Source: DATEOR01 sp035698665 (lineage in GTDB: Bacteria; Actinomycetota; Thermoleophilia; Gaiellales; Gaiellaceae). From it: 11,583 nucleotides of DNA. Each line of letters starts with the position of its first letter. The first letter of the stretch is position 1. Made by a program: the position numbers and the translations under genes. The notes under the pieces are model-generated. The model worked only from the letters and a program-made list of their open reading frames with translations. It did not search any database and was not told the DNA's origin. This document shows, piece by piece, positions 6,858-11,583 of the stretch. The stretch is taken from contig DASSBN010000071.1 in NCBI GenBank assembly GCA_035698665.1, positions 1 through 11,583 on the forward strand. The letters run 5' to 3'.

Positions 6858-7400
6858 ATGCCGCGACCGACCCGCTCGTTCACTCCCGAGGCGATCTATC
6901 ACATCATCGCCCGCGGGAATCGTCGGCAGCCCATCTTCCTCGGAGACCTCGACTGCCGGCTTTTCCTCGAAATCCTGCGCCGGGTGGTCGTCGAGAGACA
7001 GTGGACCGTTCATTCCTACTGCCTGATGCCGAACCACTACCACCTGCTTCTCGAAACGCGGACCGCAGACCTTTCTCCGGGCATGAGAGAGGTGAACGGC
7101 GCGTACGCTCAATGGTTCAACCGTTTGCATGGCTTCGTCGGCCATGTGTTTCAAGGACGGTTCAAGGCAATCCTCGTCGCGAGCGACTGGCACCTCCTGG
7201 AGCTGACGCGCTACATGGCGACGAACCCCTCCCGTGCCGGGCTCTGCGACAGCCCTGGTCTTTGGCAATGGAGCAGTTACCCGTGGCTCATCACTGAAAG
7301 GGCCGAGGGCTTCGCGCCCTCGAGCAAGCTCCTCGCATTGTTCGGAAACGACGAATCCAGCGCTCGGAATGCGATGCGGCGGTTCGTCGAAGACAAATAG
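6858..7400 (+). CDS. REP-associated tyrosine transposase (Y1_Tnp, RAYT)
   Basis: This 180-residue protein belongs to the IS200/IS605-like HUH endonuclease superfamily, in the RAYT branch that mobilises or maintains REP palindromes by single-strand nicking and joining. Motifs are YHIIARGNRRQPIF (14-27), the metal-binding HUH motif MPNHYHLLLE (57-66; His60 and His62), GHVFQGRFKAILV (95-107) and TRYMATNPSRAGL (117-129), where Tyr119 is the expected nucleophile. All catalytic residues are present, so it may be active. The ATG at 6858 gives MPRPTRSF, the usual family start; an ATG at 6778 in the same frame would add residues of no family character. No good Shine-Dalgarno is seen. It is flanked by its probable substrate repeats. 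Confidence 0.93.
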   Translation: MPRPTRSFTPEAIYHIIARGNRRQPIFLGDLDCRLFLEILRRVVVERQWTVHSYCLMPNHYHLLLETRTADLSPGMREVNGAYAQWFNRLHGFVGHVFQGRFKAILVASDWHLLELTRYMATNPSRAGLCDSPGLWQWSSYPWLITERAEGFAPSSKLLALFGNDESSARNAMRRFVEDK

Positions 7401-7413
7401 ACGTGGCTTTCGG

Positions 7414-7441
7414 AGACAGCGGGGTCTGACCCCGGTGTGGA
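7414..7441 (+). repeat. Right REP-like palindromic repeat
   Basis: This is a direct-orientation copy of the left repeat (26 of 28 positions; differences at 7419 and 7435). The same CGGGGTC-T-GACCCCG core (7420-7434) is centred on T 7427, extending through one G/G mismatch to ACA and TGT. It lies 13 nt after the transposase stop and 4 nt before the end of the racemase gene. Confidence 0.85.
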
Positions 7442-7445
7442 CAGG

Positions 7446-8477
7446 TCAGCGAAGGAGGAAACCGGTGCCGAGCTCGTCGTCCGCGGCGAGCACGAATTCG
7501 TGCTCGCCGGTCTTGTGCGCGCGGCCCTCGACCTCCGTGATCACCGCCGGCCGCCCCGCCACCTCGGAGCCGCCGACCACGCGCGCCGCGAAGACGCTTC
7601 CGACGATGCTCTCATGGGCCAGCTCCTCGCCGCGCGGAAGCTTTCCGCTCACATCGAGAAGCGCGAGCCTGGCGGACGTCCCGCTCCCGCAAGGCGAGCG
7701 GTCGACCTCGCCGTCCGCGAAGACCGTGACGTTGCGCTGCCTGAGTGGAGGCCCGTCCTCGACGTGCTCGAAGAAGATGACGCCGTAGACATCCCGGAGC
7801 TCGGGCTCGAACGGGTGGACGAATTCCCTCCGAGCCTCGAGCTCGCCCTTGACGTCGCGGCCGAGCTCGATCAGACGCGGCAGGCTTTCCTTCCGCACCG
7901 GGTGGGGCGACTCCACCGAGGCGTAGAAGGCCCCGCCGAAGGCGACGTCGAGGGTGAGGCCGGCCGCCGAGAGCCCGAGCGCCTCGACGTAGGACGGGAC
8001 GTTCGTGAAGCGCACCCGCTCGACGCGGCCCTCACGCACGGACGCCACGGTGCCCAACCGTCCCGAAGGGACGTCCACGACGATGCGCGTCTCCGGCTCC
8101 TCGGCCGCGATCGCGCCGCTTTCGAGCGCCCAGGTGACCAATGCGATCGTGCCGTGGCCGCAGGCCGTCGAGTAGCCCGCGTTGTGGAAGAAGACGACGC
8201 CGAGGTCTGCATCCCCGTCGTTCGGCTCCGTGACGAAGCAGCCGTACATGTCGGCGTGCCCGCGCGGCTCGTGGACGAGCAGCTTGCGCACGTCGTCGAG
8301 CCGCTCGTGCGCGAAGCGCCGCTTGTCGAGGATGGTGGCGCCCTGAAGAGGCTCCACACCGCCGGTGACGATGCGAAACGGCTCGCCGGCGGTGTGGTAG
8401 TCGGCGGTCTGGACTACGAGGTCGGCTACGAGCCCTTCTCGATCGGCACGTCGACCAGGTTTCCCCACTCGGTCCAT
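7446..8477 (-). CDS. Proline racemase / 4-hydroxyproline 2-epimerase family
   Basis: This 343-residue cofactor-independent enzyme should invert the alpha carbon of proline or trans-4-hydroxyproline using two cysteines. Both are visible: Cys106 in STACGHGTIA and Cys263 in DRSPCGSGTSA. The second Cys argues against the trans-3-hydroxyproline dehydratase subgroup, which has Thr there. The N-terminal motif DYHTAGEPFRIV is typical. The start is uncertain: I use ATG 8477. A GTG at 8468 and a longer start at 8534 are possible, and the recognisable family sequence begins only near 8426. All of these overlap the 3' end of the rhodanese gene (52 nt for ATG 8477), so the two are probably cotranscribed. 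The 3' end abuts the RAYT unit. Racemase and epimerase cannot be told apart by eye. Confidence 0.9.
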   Translation of the reverse strand: MDRVGKPGRRADREGLVADLVVQTADYHTAGEPFRIVTGGVEPLQGATILDKRRFAHERLDDVRKLLVHEPRGHADMYGCFVTEPNDGDADLGVVFFHNAGYSTACGHGTIALVTWALESGAIAAEEPETRIVVDVPSGRLGTVASVREGRVERVRFTNVPSYVEALGLSAAGLTLDVAFGGAFYASVESPHPVRKESLPRLIELGRDVKGELEARREFVHPFEPELRDVYGVIFFEHVEDGPPLRQRNVTVFADGEVDRSPCGSGTSARLALLDVSGKLPRGEELAHESIVGSVFAARVVGGSEVAGRPAVITEVEGRAHKTGEHEFVLAADDELGTGFLLR

Positions 8478-9277
8478 GAGCCGTCGTAGTTTCGCACCCG
8501 TTCGAAGCCGAGCAGCTCGCTGAGGACGAACCACGTGTGCGCGCTGCGCTCGCCGATGCGGCAGTAGGCGGTCACTTCCTTGTCGGAGGTGATCCCCTTG
8601 CCTCCGTAGAGGTCGCGAAGCTCGTCCGCGGACTTGAAGGTGCCGTCGTCGCGCACCGCGCTCGCCCAGGGAATCGAGACGGCGGAGGGGATGTGCCCCG
8701 CGCGCTGCGCGCCCTCCTGCTCGTAGCCGGGCGGAGCGATCAGCTCGCCGGCGAACTCGCCGGGTGAGCGGACGTCGACGAGCCCGCGATCGGCCGCACC
8801 TAGCCAGTCGCGCACCTGGTCACGGTAGGCGCGAATCGACTCGTCCCGGTCCTGCGCGGAGTAGCTCTGCGCGGAGGGGGAGGGAACGTCGGTCGTGAGC
8901 TCCCGCTCCTCGTCGATCCACTTCTGCCTGCCACCGTCGAGGATGCGGACGTCGCCGTGCCCGTAGACCTTCAGGTACCAGTAGGCGTAGGCGGCGAACC
9001 AGTTGTTCTTGTCTCCGTAAACGACGACGGTGGTGTCGTTGCCGATGCCGAGGCCGCCGAGCAGCTTCTCGAAGGTTTCCCGGTCGACGACGTCGCGCTC
9101 GACGGGATCCTGCAGGTCTTCGCGCCAGTGCAACTTGACGGCGCCCGGGATGTGGCCCTCTTCGTAGAGGTCGGGGTTCTCGTCGACCTCGGCGACGACG
9201 ACATCGTCGTCCCCCGCGTGCTCCGCGACCCAGTCGCTCGTCACGAGGACGGGCTTCGCGTATCCGTTCTCTGCCAT
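8426..9277 (-). CDS. Thiosulfate sulfurtransferase, two rhodanese domains (CysA/SseA-like)
   Basis: This 283-residue tandem rhodanese moves sulfane sulfur from thiosulfate to cyanide or another thiophilic acceptor. The N-terminal domain (about 10-130) has Asp89 in YGDKNNWF where a catalytic Cys would be, so it is structural, as usual in the family. The C-terminal domain (about 150-278) carries the active loop AYCRIGERSAHTWF with Cys239. The basic CRxGxR loop indicates thiosulfate sulfurtransferase rather than 3-mercaptopyruvate sulfurtransferase, which has CG[ST]GVT. It closely resembles mycobacterial CysA2/CysA3. ATG 9277 is backed by a strong Shine-Dalgarno, GGGGAGGT (9290-9283). It diverges from a CBS-domain gene across an inverted repeat that touches this ribosome binding site. 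The racemase gene overlaps its end. Confidence 0.95.
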   Translation of the reverse strand: MAENGYAKPVLVTSDWVAEHAGDDDVVVAEVDENPDLYEEGHIPGAVKLHWREDLQDPVERDVVDRETFEKLLGGLGIGNDTTVVVYGDKNNWFAAYAYWYLKVYGHGDVRILDGGRQKWIDEERELTTDVPSPSAQSYSAQDRDESIRAYRDQVRDWLGAADRGLVDVRSPGEFAGELIAPPGYEQEGAQRAGHIPSAVSIPWASAVRDDGTFKSADELRDLYGGKGITSDKEVTAYCRIGERSAHTWFVLSELLGFERVRNYDGSWTEWGNLVDVPIEKGS

Positions 9278-9290
9278 TAGCTACCTCCCC

Positions 9291-9315
9291 GATCACTTCA
9301 ATAGTTGAAGCGATC
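9291..9315. promoter_or_regulatory. 25-bp inverted repeat between divergent rhodanese and CBS genes
   Basis: Arms 9291-9301 (GATCACTTCAA) and 9305-9315 (TTGAAGCGATC) are complementary at 10 of 11 positions around TAG. On the rhodanese (minus) strand the one mismatch becomes a G-U pair, so RNA could fold an 11-bp hairpin ending directly at the Shine-Dalgarno. As DNA, the TTCAA-N3-TTGAA core looks like a dimeric repressor site. A TAGGAT -10 candidate for the rhodanese (9318-9313) overlaps it, as expected for an operator. The binding protein is unknown. Confidence 0.6.
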
Positions 9316-9340
9316 CTAACACCCCTGTCGTGGCCTCGGC

Positions 9341-9346
9341 TATCCT
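9341..9346 (+). promoter_or_regulatory. Candidate -10 box for leaderless CBS-domain gene
   Basis: TATCCT fits TANNNT and lies 7 nt before the ATG at 9354, matching the layout seen for selD and the HTH-TPR gene. The -35 is poor (CTAACA at 9316-9321 with a 19-nt spacer). Confidence 0.35.
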
Positions 9347-9353
9347 CGTCGAC

Positions 9354-9734
9354 ATGGGGAGCATCGGGGATGTGATGACCGGTGAGATCGTCGCAGTCGC
9401 CCCCGAGGACACACTGGGGGAGGCTGCCGAGCGGATGGCCGAGCAGGGCGTCGGGTCGGCGGTCGTACTCGATTCCGGACGCCTGATCGGGATCCTCACC
9501 GAGCGCGACCTCCTGAAGGCGGTCGCGGGCCGCGTGCACACGAGCGAGGCGCGCGTGCGCGAGTGGATGACCGCGGATCCCATCACCGCCTCCGAAGGCG
9601 ATTCCGCCGACGAGGCGATCCGGACGATGCTCGACAACGGCTTCAGGCATCTACCGGTCGTGACCGCCGGCAGGACCGTGGGCGTCGTCAGCCTGCGGGA
9701 GCTGATGAAAGCCGCACTGCAGGTCGACGCCTAG
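9354..9734 (+). CDS. Two-CBS-domain protein
   Basis: This 126-residue stand-alone Bateman module has CBS1 at about 4-58 (IGDVMTGEIVAVAPEDTL to GILTERDLLKAVA) and CBS2 at about 69-121 (REWMTADPITASEGDSADEAI to HLPVVTAGRTVGVVSLRELM). Such modules bind adenosyl ligands such as AMP, ATP or SAM, or NADH, and usually regulate a partner. No effector domain is attached. ATG 9354 is preferred over the in-frame GTG at 9330 because MGSIGDVMTGEIV is the usual family start and a TATCCT box lies 7 nt upstream. It is divergent from the sulfurtransferase with a shared regulatory region, but the partner is unknown. Confidence 0.9.
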   Translation: MGSIGDVMTGEIVAVAPEDTLGEAAERMAEQGVGSAVVLDSGRLIGILTERDLLKAVAGRVHTSEARVREWMTADPITASEGDSADEAIRTMLDNGFRHLPVVTAGRTVGVVSLRELMKAALQVDA

Positions 9735-9768
9735 CCGACGCTAACCCCGGGCCCGGCGTGTCCCCGCT

Positions 9769-9870
9769 CTAGATGAGCTGGGCCGCGATCAGTCCTGCTG
9801 CGCCGAGCCAAAGCCCGGCCAGGGTTCCGATCAGCGGTGCAAGTGGACGAAGAGAAGGACGCTGTTCCAT
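9769..9870 (-). CDS. Small hydrophobic ORF with glycine zipper (33 residues)
   Basis: This is a hypothetical small ORF, ATG 9870 to TAG 9769, that I do not recognise. The N-terminus MEQRPSLRPLAP is polar and basic. Residues 13-33 form one membrane-length hydrophobic segment with Gly15, Gly19 and Gly23 in a GxxxGxxxG pattern, then Gly26. This spacing favours close helix packing in membranes. It lies 70 nt downstream of the 35-residue ORF on the same strand. No convincing Shine-Dalgarno is visible, and G/C at third codon positions is only about 19 of 33. It may be a small membrane protein of the HTH-TPR locus or chance. Confidence 0.35.
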   Translation of the reverse strand: MEQRPSLRPLAPLIGTLAGLWLGAAGLIAAQLI

Positions 9871-9940
9871 GTCGAAGAAGAATTCTCGGCTCGCGCGCCG
9901 CAAAACCTTCGACGCGGAACTCGAGCATCCTTCTCTTCAC

Positions 9941-10048
9941 CTAATGGCCGTCGAAGAACCCGACGTAGTGACCCTTCCCGGTCGCCTTGCCGACCATGGA
10001 AGCAATCACCAGGAGGAGCAGAAGAAGCTGTACCTGCCGTGCCGTCAC
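9941..10048 (-). CDS. Small exported-peptide-like ORF downstream of HTH-TPR regulator (35 residues)
   Basis: This hypothetical peptide starts at GTG 10048 and ends at TAG 9941. AAAGGAGGTGA (10064-10054) is a complete 11-base match to the complement of the 16S rRNA 3' tail and sits 5-8 nt before the start, the best ribosome binding site in the window. It begins 1 nt after the HTH-TPR stop, so the two genes are surely cotranscribed. The peptide has a short basic N-end (MTARQVQ), a hydrophobic run (LLLLLLVIASMVG, 8-20) and a polar/aromatic tail KATGKGHYVGFFDGH. A cleavage after Ala22 would release TGKGHYVGFFDGH. An in-frame GTG at 10057 would add MKH but lies inside the Shine-Dalgarno. G/C at third codon positions is about 26 of 35. 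It may be a pheromone precursor, a small membrane protein or a leader peptide; I recognise no family. Confidence 0.6.
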   Translation of the reverse strand: MTARQVQLLLLLLVIASMVGKATGKGHYVGFFDGH

Positions 10049-10065
10049 GTGCTTCACCTCCTTTC

Positions 10066-11409
10066 CTAGAACCGGAAGTCCTGTAGCGCCTCGGCCGCGC
10101 GCCGGTACAGGTGCGCAGCTTCGAGGTCTTCGCCTCGCCGCACGGCCAGGTCGCCCTGAGCGATCCAGGCTGCCGCGCGATGGCTGACGGAGGAGAGCTG
10201 TTCGAAGCTGCCCTCCGCTTCTTTGAACATCGTGTCTGCCTCTTCGAGGCGCTCCTGCTCGAGAAGAGCCCGGCCGAGGACGAGCTGGGCGTTGCCGATC
10301 TCGTCGAGGTGGTCGACACGGCCGTCGAGTAGGTCGAGAGCATGCCGCGCCTGCTCCTCTGCGAGCTTCGGCTCGCCCGTGCGCAGGTGAACCTGCGCGA
10401 GGGACGAGACGACGTGGCCGGCGTCGGTGTCGTCGCCGACCTCGAGGAGAACCCGGTAGGCGTCCTTCAGGTGCTTGATCGCCTCGTCGGGCTTCCCCAG
10501 CTGGAAATTCAGTCCGCCGAGGTTGTTCAACAGCTTGCCGACGTTGGCCTGGTCGGCGAGCTCCTCGTACTGCGCCTTGGCGCGCTCCGCGTACGAGCGG
10601 GCGAGGACCCAGTGCCCGGTGCGCTCGGCGATGAGCGATGCCTGGAAGTAATGGTGCGCGACCGTGCGGCGGTCGTTCAGCCCTTCGGCGAGCTCGAGCG
10701 CGCGCTCGACGTCCTCGCGCGCGGCTTCCCAGTCTCGCTGGCGCCGGTAGCAGCGGGAGCGCCAGCCGAGCGCGTTCGAGCGCAGCCGGTCGGCGGGAAG
10801 GCCCGAGCGTTCGGAGAGATCGAGCGCCTCGCTGAAGAGGGCGACCGCGGTGGCGATCGACGAAAGCTTGTAGCGGCACACGCCCAGGCGGTAAAGCACC
10901 TCGGCCCGGTCGACGTCGCTGAACGTGGGCGACTCGGTGAGCTGCCGCGCGCGGTCGAGAAGGCCGATCCCGGCGCGAACGTCACCAAGCGACATGCGCG
11001 CCCAGCTCTCCGCCAGGAGGGCTCGGAACTCGAGCGACGGAACCGCAACGGTGGTCAGCGCCACGCCGAGCTTGTCGATCTCGGCGACGACGTCGTCGTA
11101 GGAGTTCGACTCGAGCGCGGCCTCGGCTCGGGCGACGACGCTCTCCACCCGCTCGCGCTCGCTCGAGGAGACTCCGGTCTCGAGGAACGAGGAGTCGACG
11201 CCGAGGCGGCTGGCGAGCCACTCGACGGTCTCGCCGGTCGGGCGCGTCTTCCCGCGCTCGATCTGTGAGACGTACTCCTTGGAGAACCGCTCGCCGGCGA
11301 GCTCGGTCTGCGTCAGGCCCCGCGCGATGCGCAGCTGGCGGACGCGCTCGCCCATCGAGGTGCGGGCGGGTCCGGTGGCGGTGCGGGCGGCTGTGAGGTG
11401 ATCGTGCAT
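10066..11409 (-). CDS. HTH (Cro/C1)-TPR transcriptional regulator, RRNPP-like architecture
   Basis: This 447-residue protein has a Cro/C1-type HTH at about 21-75 (ERVRQLRIARGLTQTELAG then SKEYVSQIERGKTRPTGETV), a short linker, and about eight TPR-like helical hairpins of about 40 residues from 115 to the end. Examples are KLLNNLGGLNFQLGKPDEAI and NAQLVLGRALLEQERLEEAD. This HTH plus TPR order is that of the RRNPP peptide sensors (PlcR, Rgg, PrgX, AimR), though many actinobacterial members have no known ligand. ATG 11409 is preferred over ATG 11355 because TATAGT lies 8 nt upstream, which suggests a leaderless mRNA. The gene diverges from a strong rightward promoter it may control. A 35-residue ORF follows 17 nt after its stop. 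A related TPR C-terminus lies at the left window edge. Confidence 0.9.
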   Translation of the reverse strand: MHDHLTAARTATGPARTSMGERVRQLRIARGLTQTELAGERFSKEYVSQIERGKTRPTGETVEWLASRLGVDSSFLETGVSSSERERVESVVARAEAALESNSYDDVVAEIDKLGVALTTVAVPSLEFRALLAESWARMSLGDVRAGIGLLDRARQLTESPTFSDVDRAEVLYRLGVCRYKLSSIATAVALFSEALDLSERSGLPADRLRSNALGWRSRCYRRQRDWEAAREDVERALELAEGLNDRRTVAHHYFQASLIAERTGHWVLARSYAERAKAQYEELADQANVGKLLNNLGGLNFQLGKPDEAIKHLKDAYRVLLEVGDDTDAGHVVSSLAQVHLRTGEPKLAEEQARHALDLLDGRVDHLDEIGNAQLVLGRALLEQERLEEADTMFKEAEGSFEQLSSVSHRAAAWIAQGDLAVRRGEDLEAAHLYRRAAEALQDFRF

Positions 11410-11417
11410 CTAAGTGA

Positions 11418-11445
11418 ACTATACGAGGAAAAATTTACTTCACAA
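11418..11445 (-). promoter_or_regulatory. Promoter of the HTH-TPR gene, leaderless
   Basis: On the minus strand, TTGTGA (11445-11440), a 16-nt spacer and TATAGT (11423-11418) are followed by 8 nt and the ATG at 11409. Spacing implies a transcript starting at or beside the ATG. GTGAA half-sites face each other at 11414-11418 (+) and 11443-11439 (-) in this AT-rich strip and could be an autoregulatory operator. Confidence 0.55.
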
Positions 11446-11451
11446 GGCTAC

Positions 11452-11479
11452 TTGACTTCTTCTTCGGCTTGGCTATAGT
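11452..11479 (+). promoter_or_regulatory. Strong rightward sigma-70-type promoter
   Basis: TTGACT (11452-11457), a 16-nt spacer and TATAGT (11474-11479) make the closest match to the TTGACA/TATAAT consensus in the window. Transcription should start near 11486 and leave the window to the right. A direct repeat, TACTTCAC (11436-11443) and TACTTGAC (11449-11456), overlaps the -35 and could bind a regulator. Confidence 0.6.
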
Positions 11480-11485
11480 CCGACT

Positions 11486-11583
11486 ACCTCGCATTCCTGC
11501 CGGACGCCAGGCAGAGGGGTGCGGGAGGCGCGCCAGATTCCCGGCGACACCAACCCGGAGGCATCGGCTGGGCCGCAGAGCCG
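11486..11583 (+). promoter_or_regulatory. Structured 5' leader, cut off by window end
   Basis: No coding start is evident in the roughly 98 nt after the predicted transcription start. Bases 11490-11501 pair with 11510-11523 into a 12-bp stem with two G-U pairs, a 2-nt bulge and an 8-nt loop. CGGCT (11565-11569) pairs with AGCCG (11579-11583). This may be a cis-regulatory RNA or an untranslated leader. I could match it to no riboswitch class with confidence, and the 3' part is missing. Confidence 0.35.

Larger units (their letters stand above)
6756..7441 (+). mobile_element. RAYT unit: Y1 transposase between two REP-like repeats
   Basis: A 686-bp unit is defined by 28-bp direct repeats at 6756-6783 and 7414-7441 around a REP-associated tyrosine transposase gene. 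It starts 2 bp after the stop of the DDAH-like gene and ends 4 bp before the stop of the convergent racemase, so it fills the whole intergenic space. In hand counts of 60-base blocks inside (6961, 7081, 7141) GC was 33, 34 and 36 of 60, against 44 of 60 in a block of the neighbouring gene (6301), suggesting recent acquisition. A further hairpin-forming stretch (CCACCGC/GCGGCGG around GGGAT, 6814-6832) lies in the leader. The repeat boundaries are my estimate of the unit's ends. Confidence 0.75.

Noticed and set aside
7446..8477. trans-3-hydroxy-L-proline dehydratase
   Set aside because: The second active-site residue is Cys (DRSPCGSG), whereas the dehydratase group has Thr there.
8426..9277. 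3-mercaptopyruvate sulfurtransferase
   Set aside because: The active loop is CRIGER, the thiosulfate sulfurtransferase type, not CG[ST]GVT.
9731..9940. 69-residue minus-strand ORF starting directly after the 35-residue ORF
   Set aside because: Arg/Ser-rich composition without family features; it overlaps the 33-residue ORF in another frame and runs into the CBS gene stop region.
9869..10069. 66-residue plus-strand ORF starting MSKKNSRLARRKTF, with an AAGGA about 9 nt upstream
   Set aside because: It is antisense to the 35-residue ORF, which has a much stronger ribosome binding site and operon position. Its later residues look like shadow sequence. It is not excluded outright, because the start context is passable.
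11486..11583. Known riboswitch (c-di-GMP GEMM or c-di-AMP ydaO)
   Set aside because: GGCCGCAGAGCC near the window end is faintly like the GEMM core GACGCAAAGCC, but the upstream AAACC element is not clear and the rest is cut off. No ydaO signature is seen.
1..11583. CRISPR array, tRNA, rRNA, phage integration site or restriction-modification cluster
   Set aside because: No regularly spaced repeats, no tRNA or rRNA signature, and no nuclease or methylase gene beside the helicase.

Overview
This window reads as chromosomal DNA of a high-GC actinobacterium, probably of the class Thermoleophilia (Gaiellales/Solirubrobacterales-like). The class is an inference. It rests on GC near 70 percent, a CysA-type rhodanese with a CRIGER active loop, a PAC2 protein, a CtaA of the EYGNR type, and several genes that appear to start leaderless from a TANNNT -10 box 7-8 nt before the start codon.

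Layout. Positions 1-449 (+) hold the C-terminal end of a TPR protein, probably an HTH-TPR regulator like the one at the right edge. Positions 551-3034 (+) encode a superfamily 2 helicase with an unusual acidic insert and basic tail. A perfect 8-bp hairpin sits just before its start. Converging on it is a leftward cluster, selD (selenophosphate synthase), ctaA (heme A synthase) and a PAC2-family protein, in which selD and ctaA overlap by one base. The selD start codon lies 3 bp from the start of a divergent arginine deiminase/DDAH-like enzyme (5884-6753, +). Each gene's likely promoter lies inside the other's coding sequence.

Between that enzyme and a convergent proline racemase/4-hydroxyproline epimerase (7446-8477, -) sits a compact mobile unit. 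It holds a REP-associated (RAYT, Y1/HUH) transposase bracketed by two near-identical 28-bp repeats, each with a CGGGGTC-T-GACCCCG palindrome. Its GC content is lower than that of its neighbours. The racemase overlaps the end of a two-domain thiosulfate sulfurtransferase (8426-9277, -). This sulfurtransferase diverges from a two-CBS-domain protein (9354-9734, +) across a 25-bp inverted repeat that is probably an operator or RNA hairpin.

The right end (9735-11583) is the most interesting part. A Cro/C1 HTH plus eight-repeat TPR regulator (10066-11409, -) is followed 17 nt later by a 35-residue ORF. That ORF has a full 11-base match to the anti-Shine-Dalgarno sequence, one hydrophobic segment and a short polar/aromatic tail. 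A second 33-residue hydrophobic ORF with a GxxxGxxxG zipper follows. The layout (HTH-TPR sensor plus adjacent exported-peptide-like ORF) resembles the RRNPP peptide-pheromone systems of Firmicutes. An actinobacterial version would be noteworthy, but this is inference. Upstream of the regulator, an AT-rich strip carries two divergent promoters, each with a TATAGT -10. The rightward one drives a structured leader that leaves the window.
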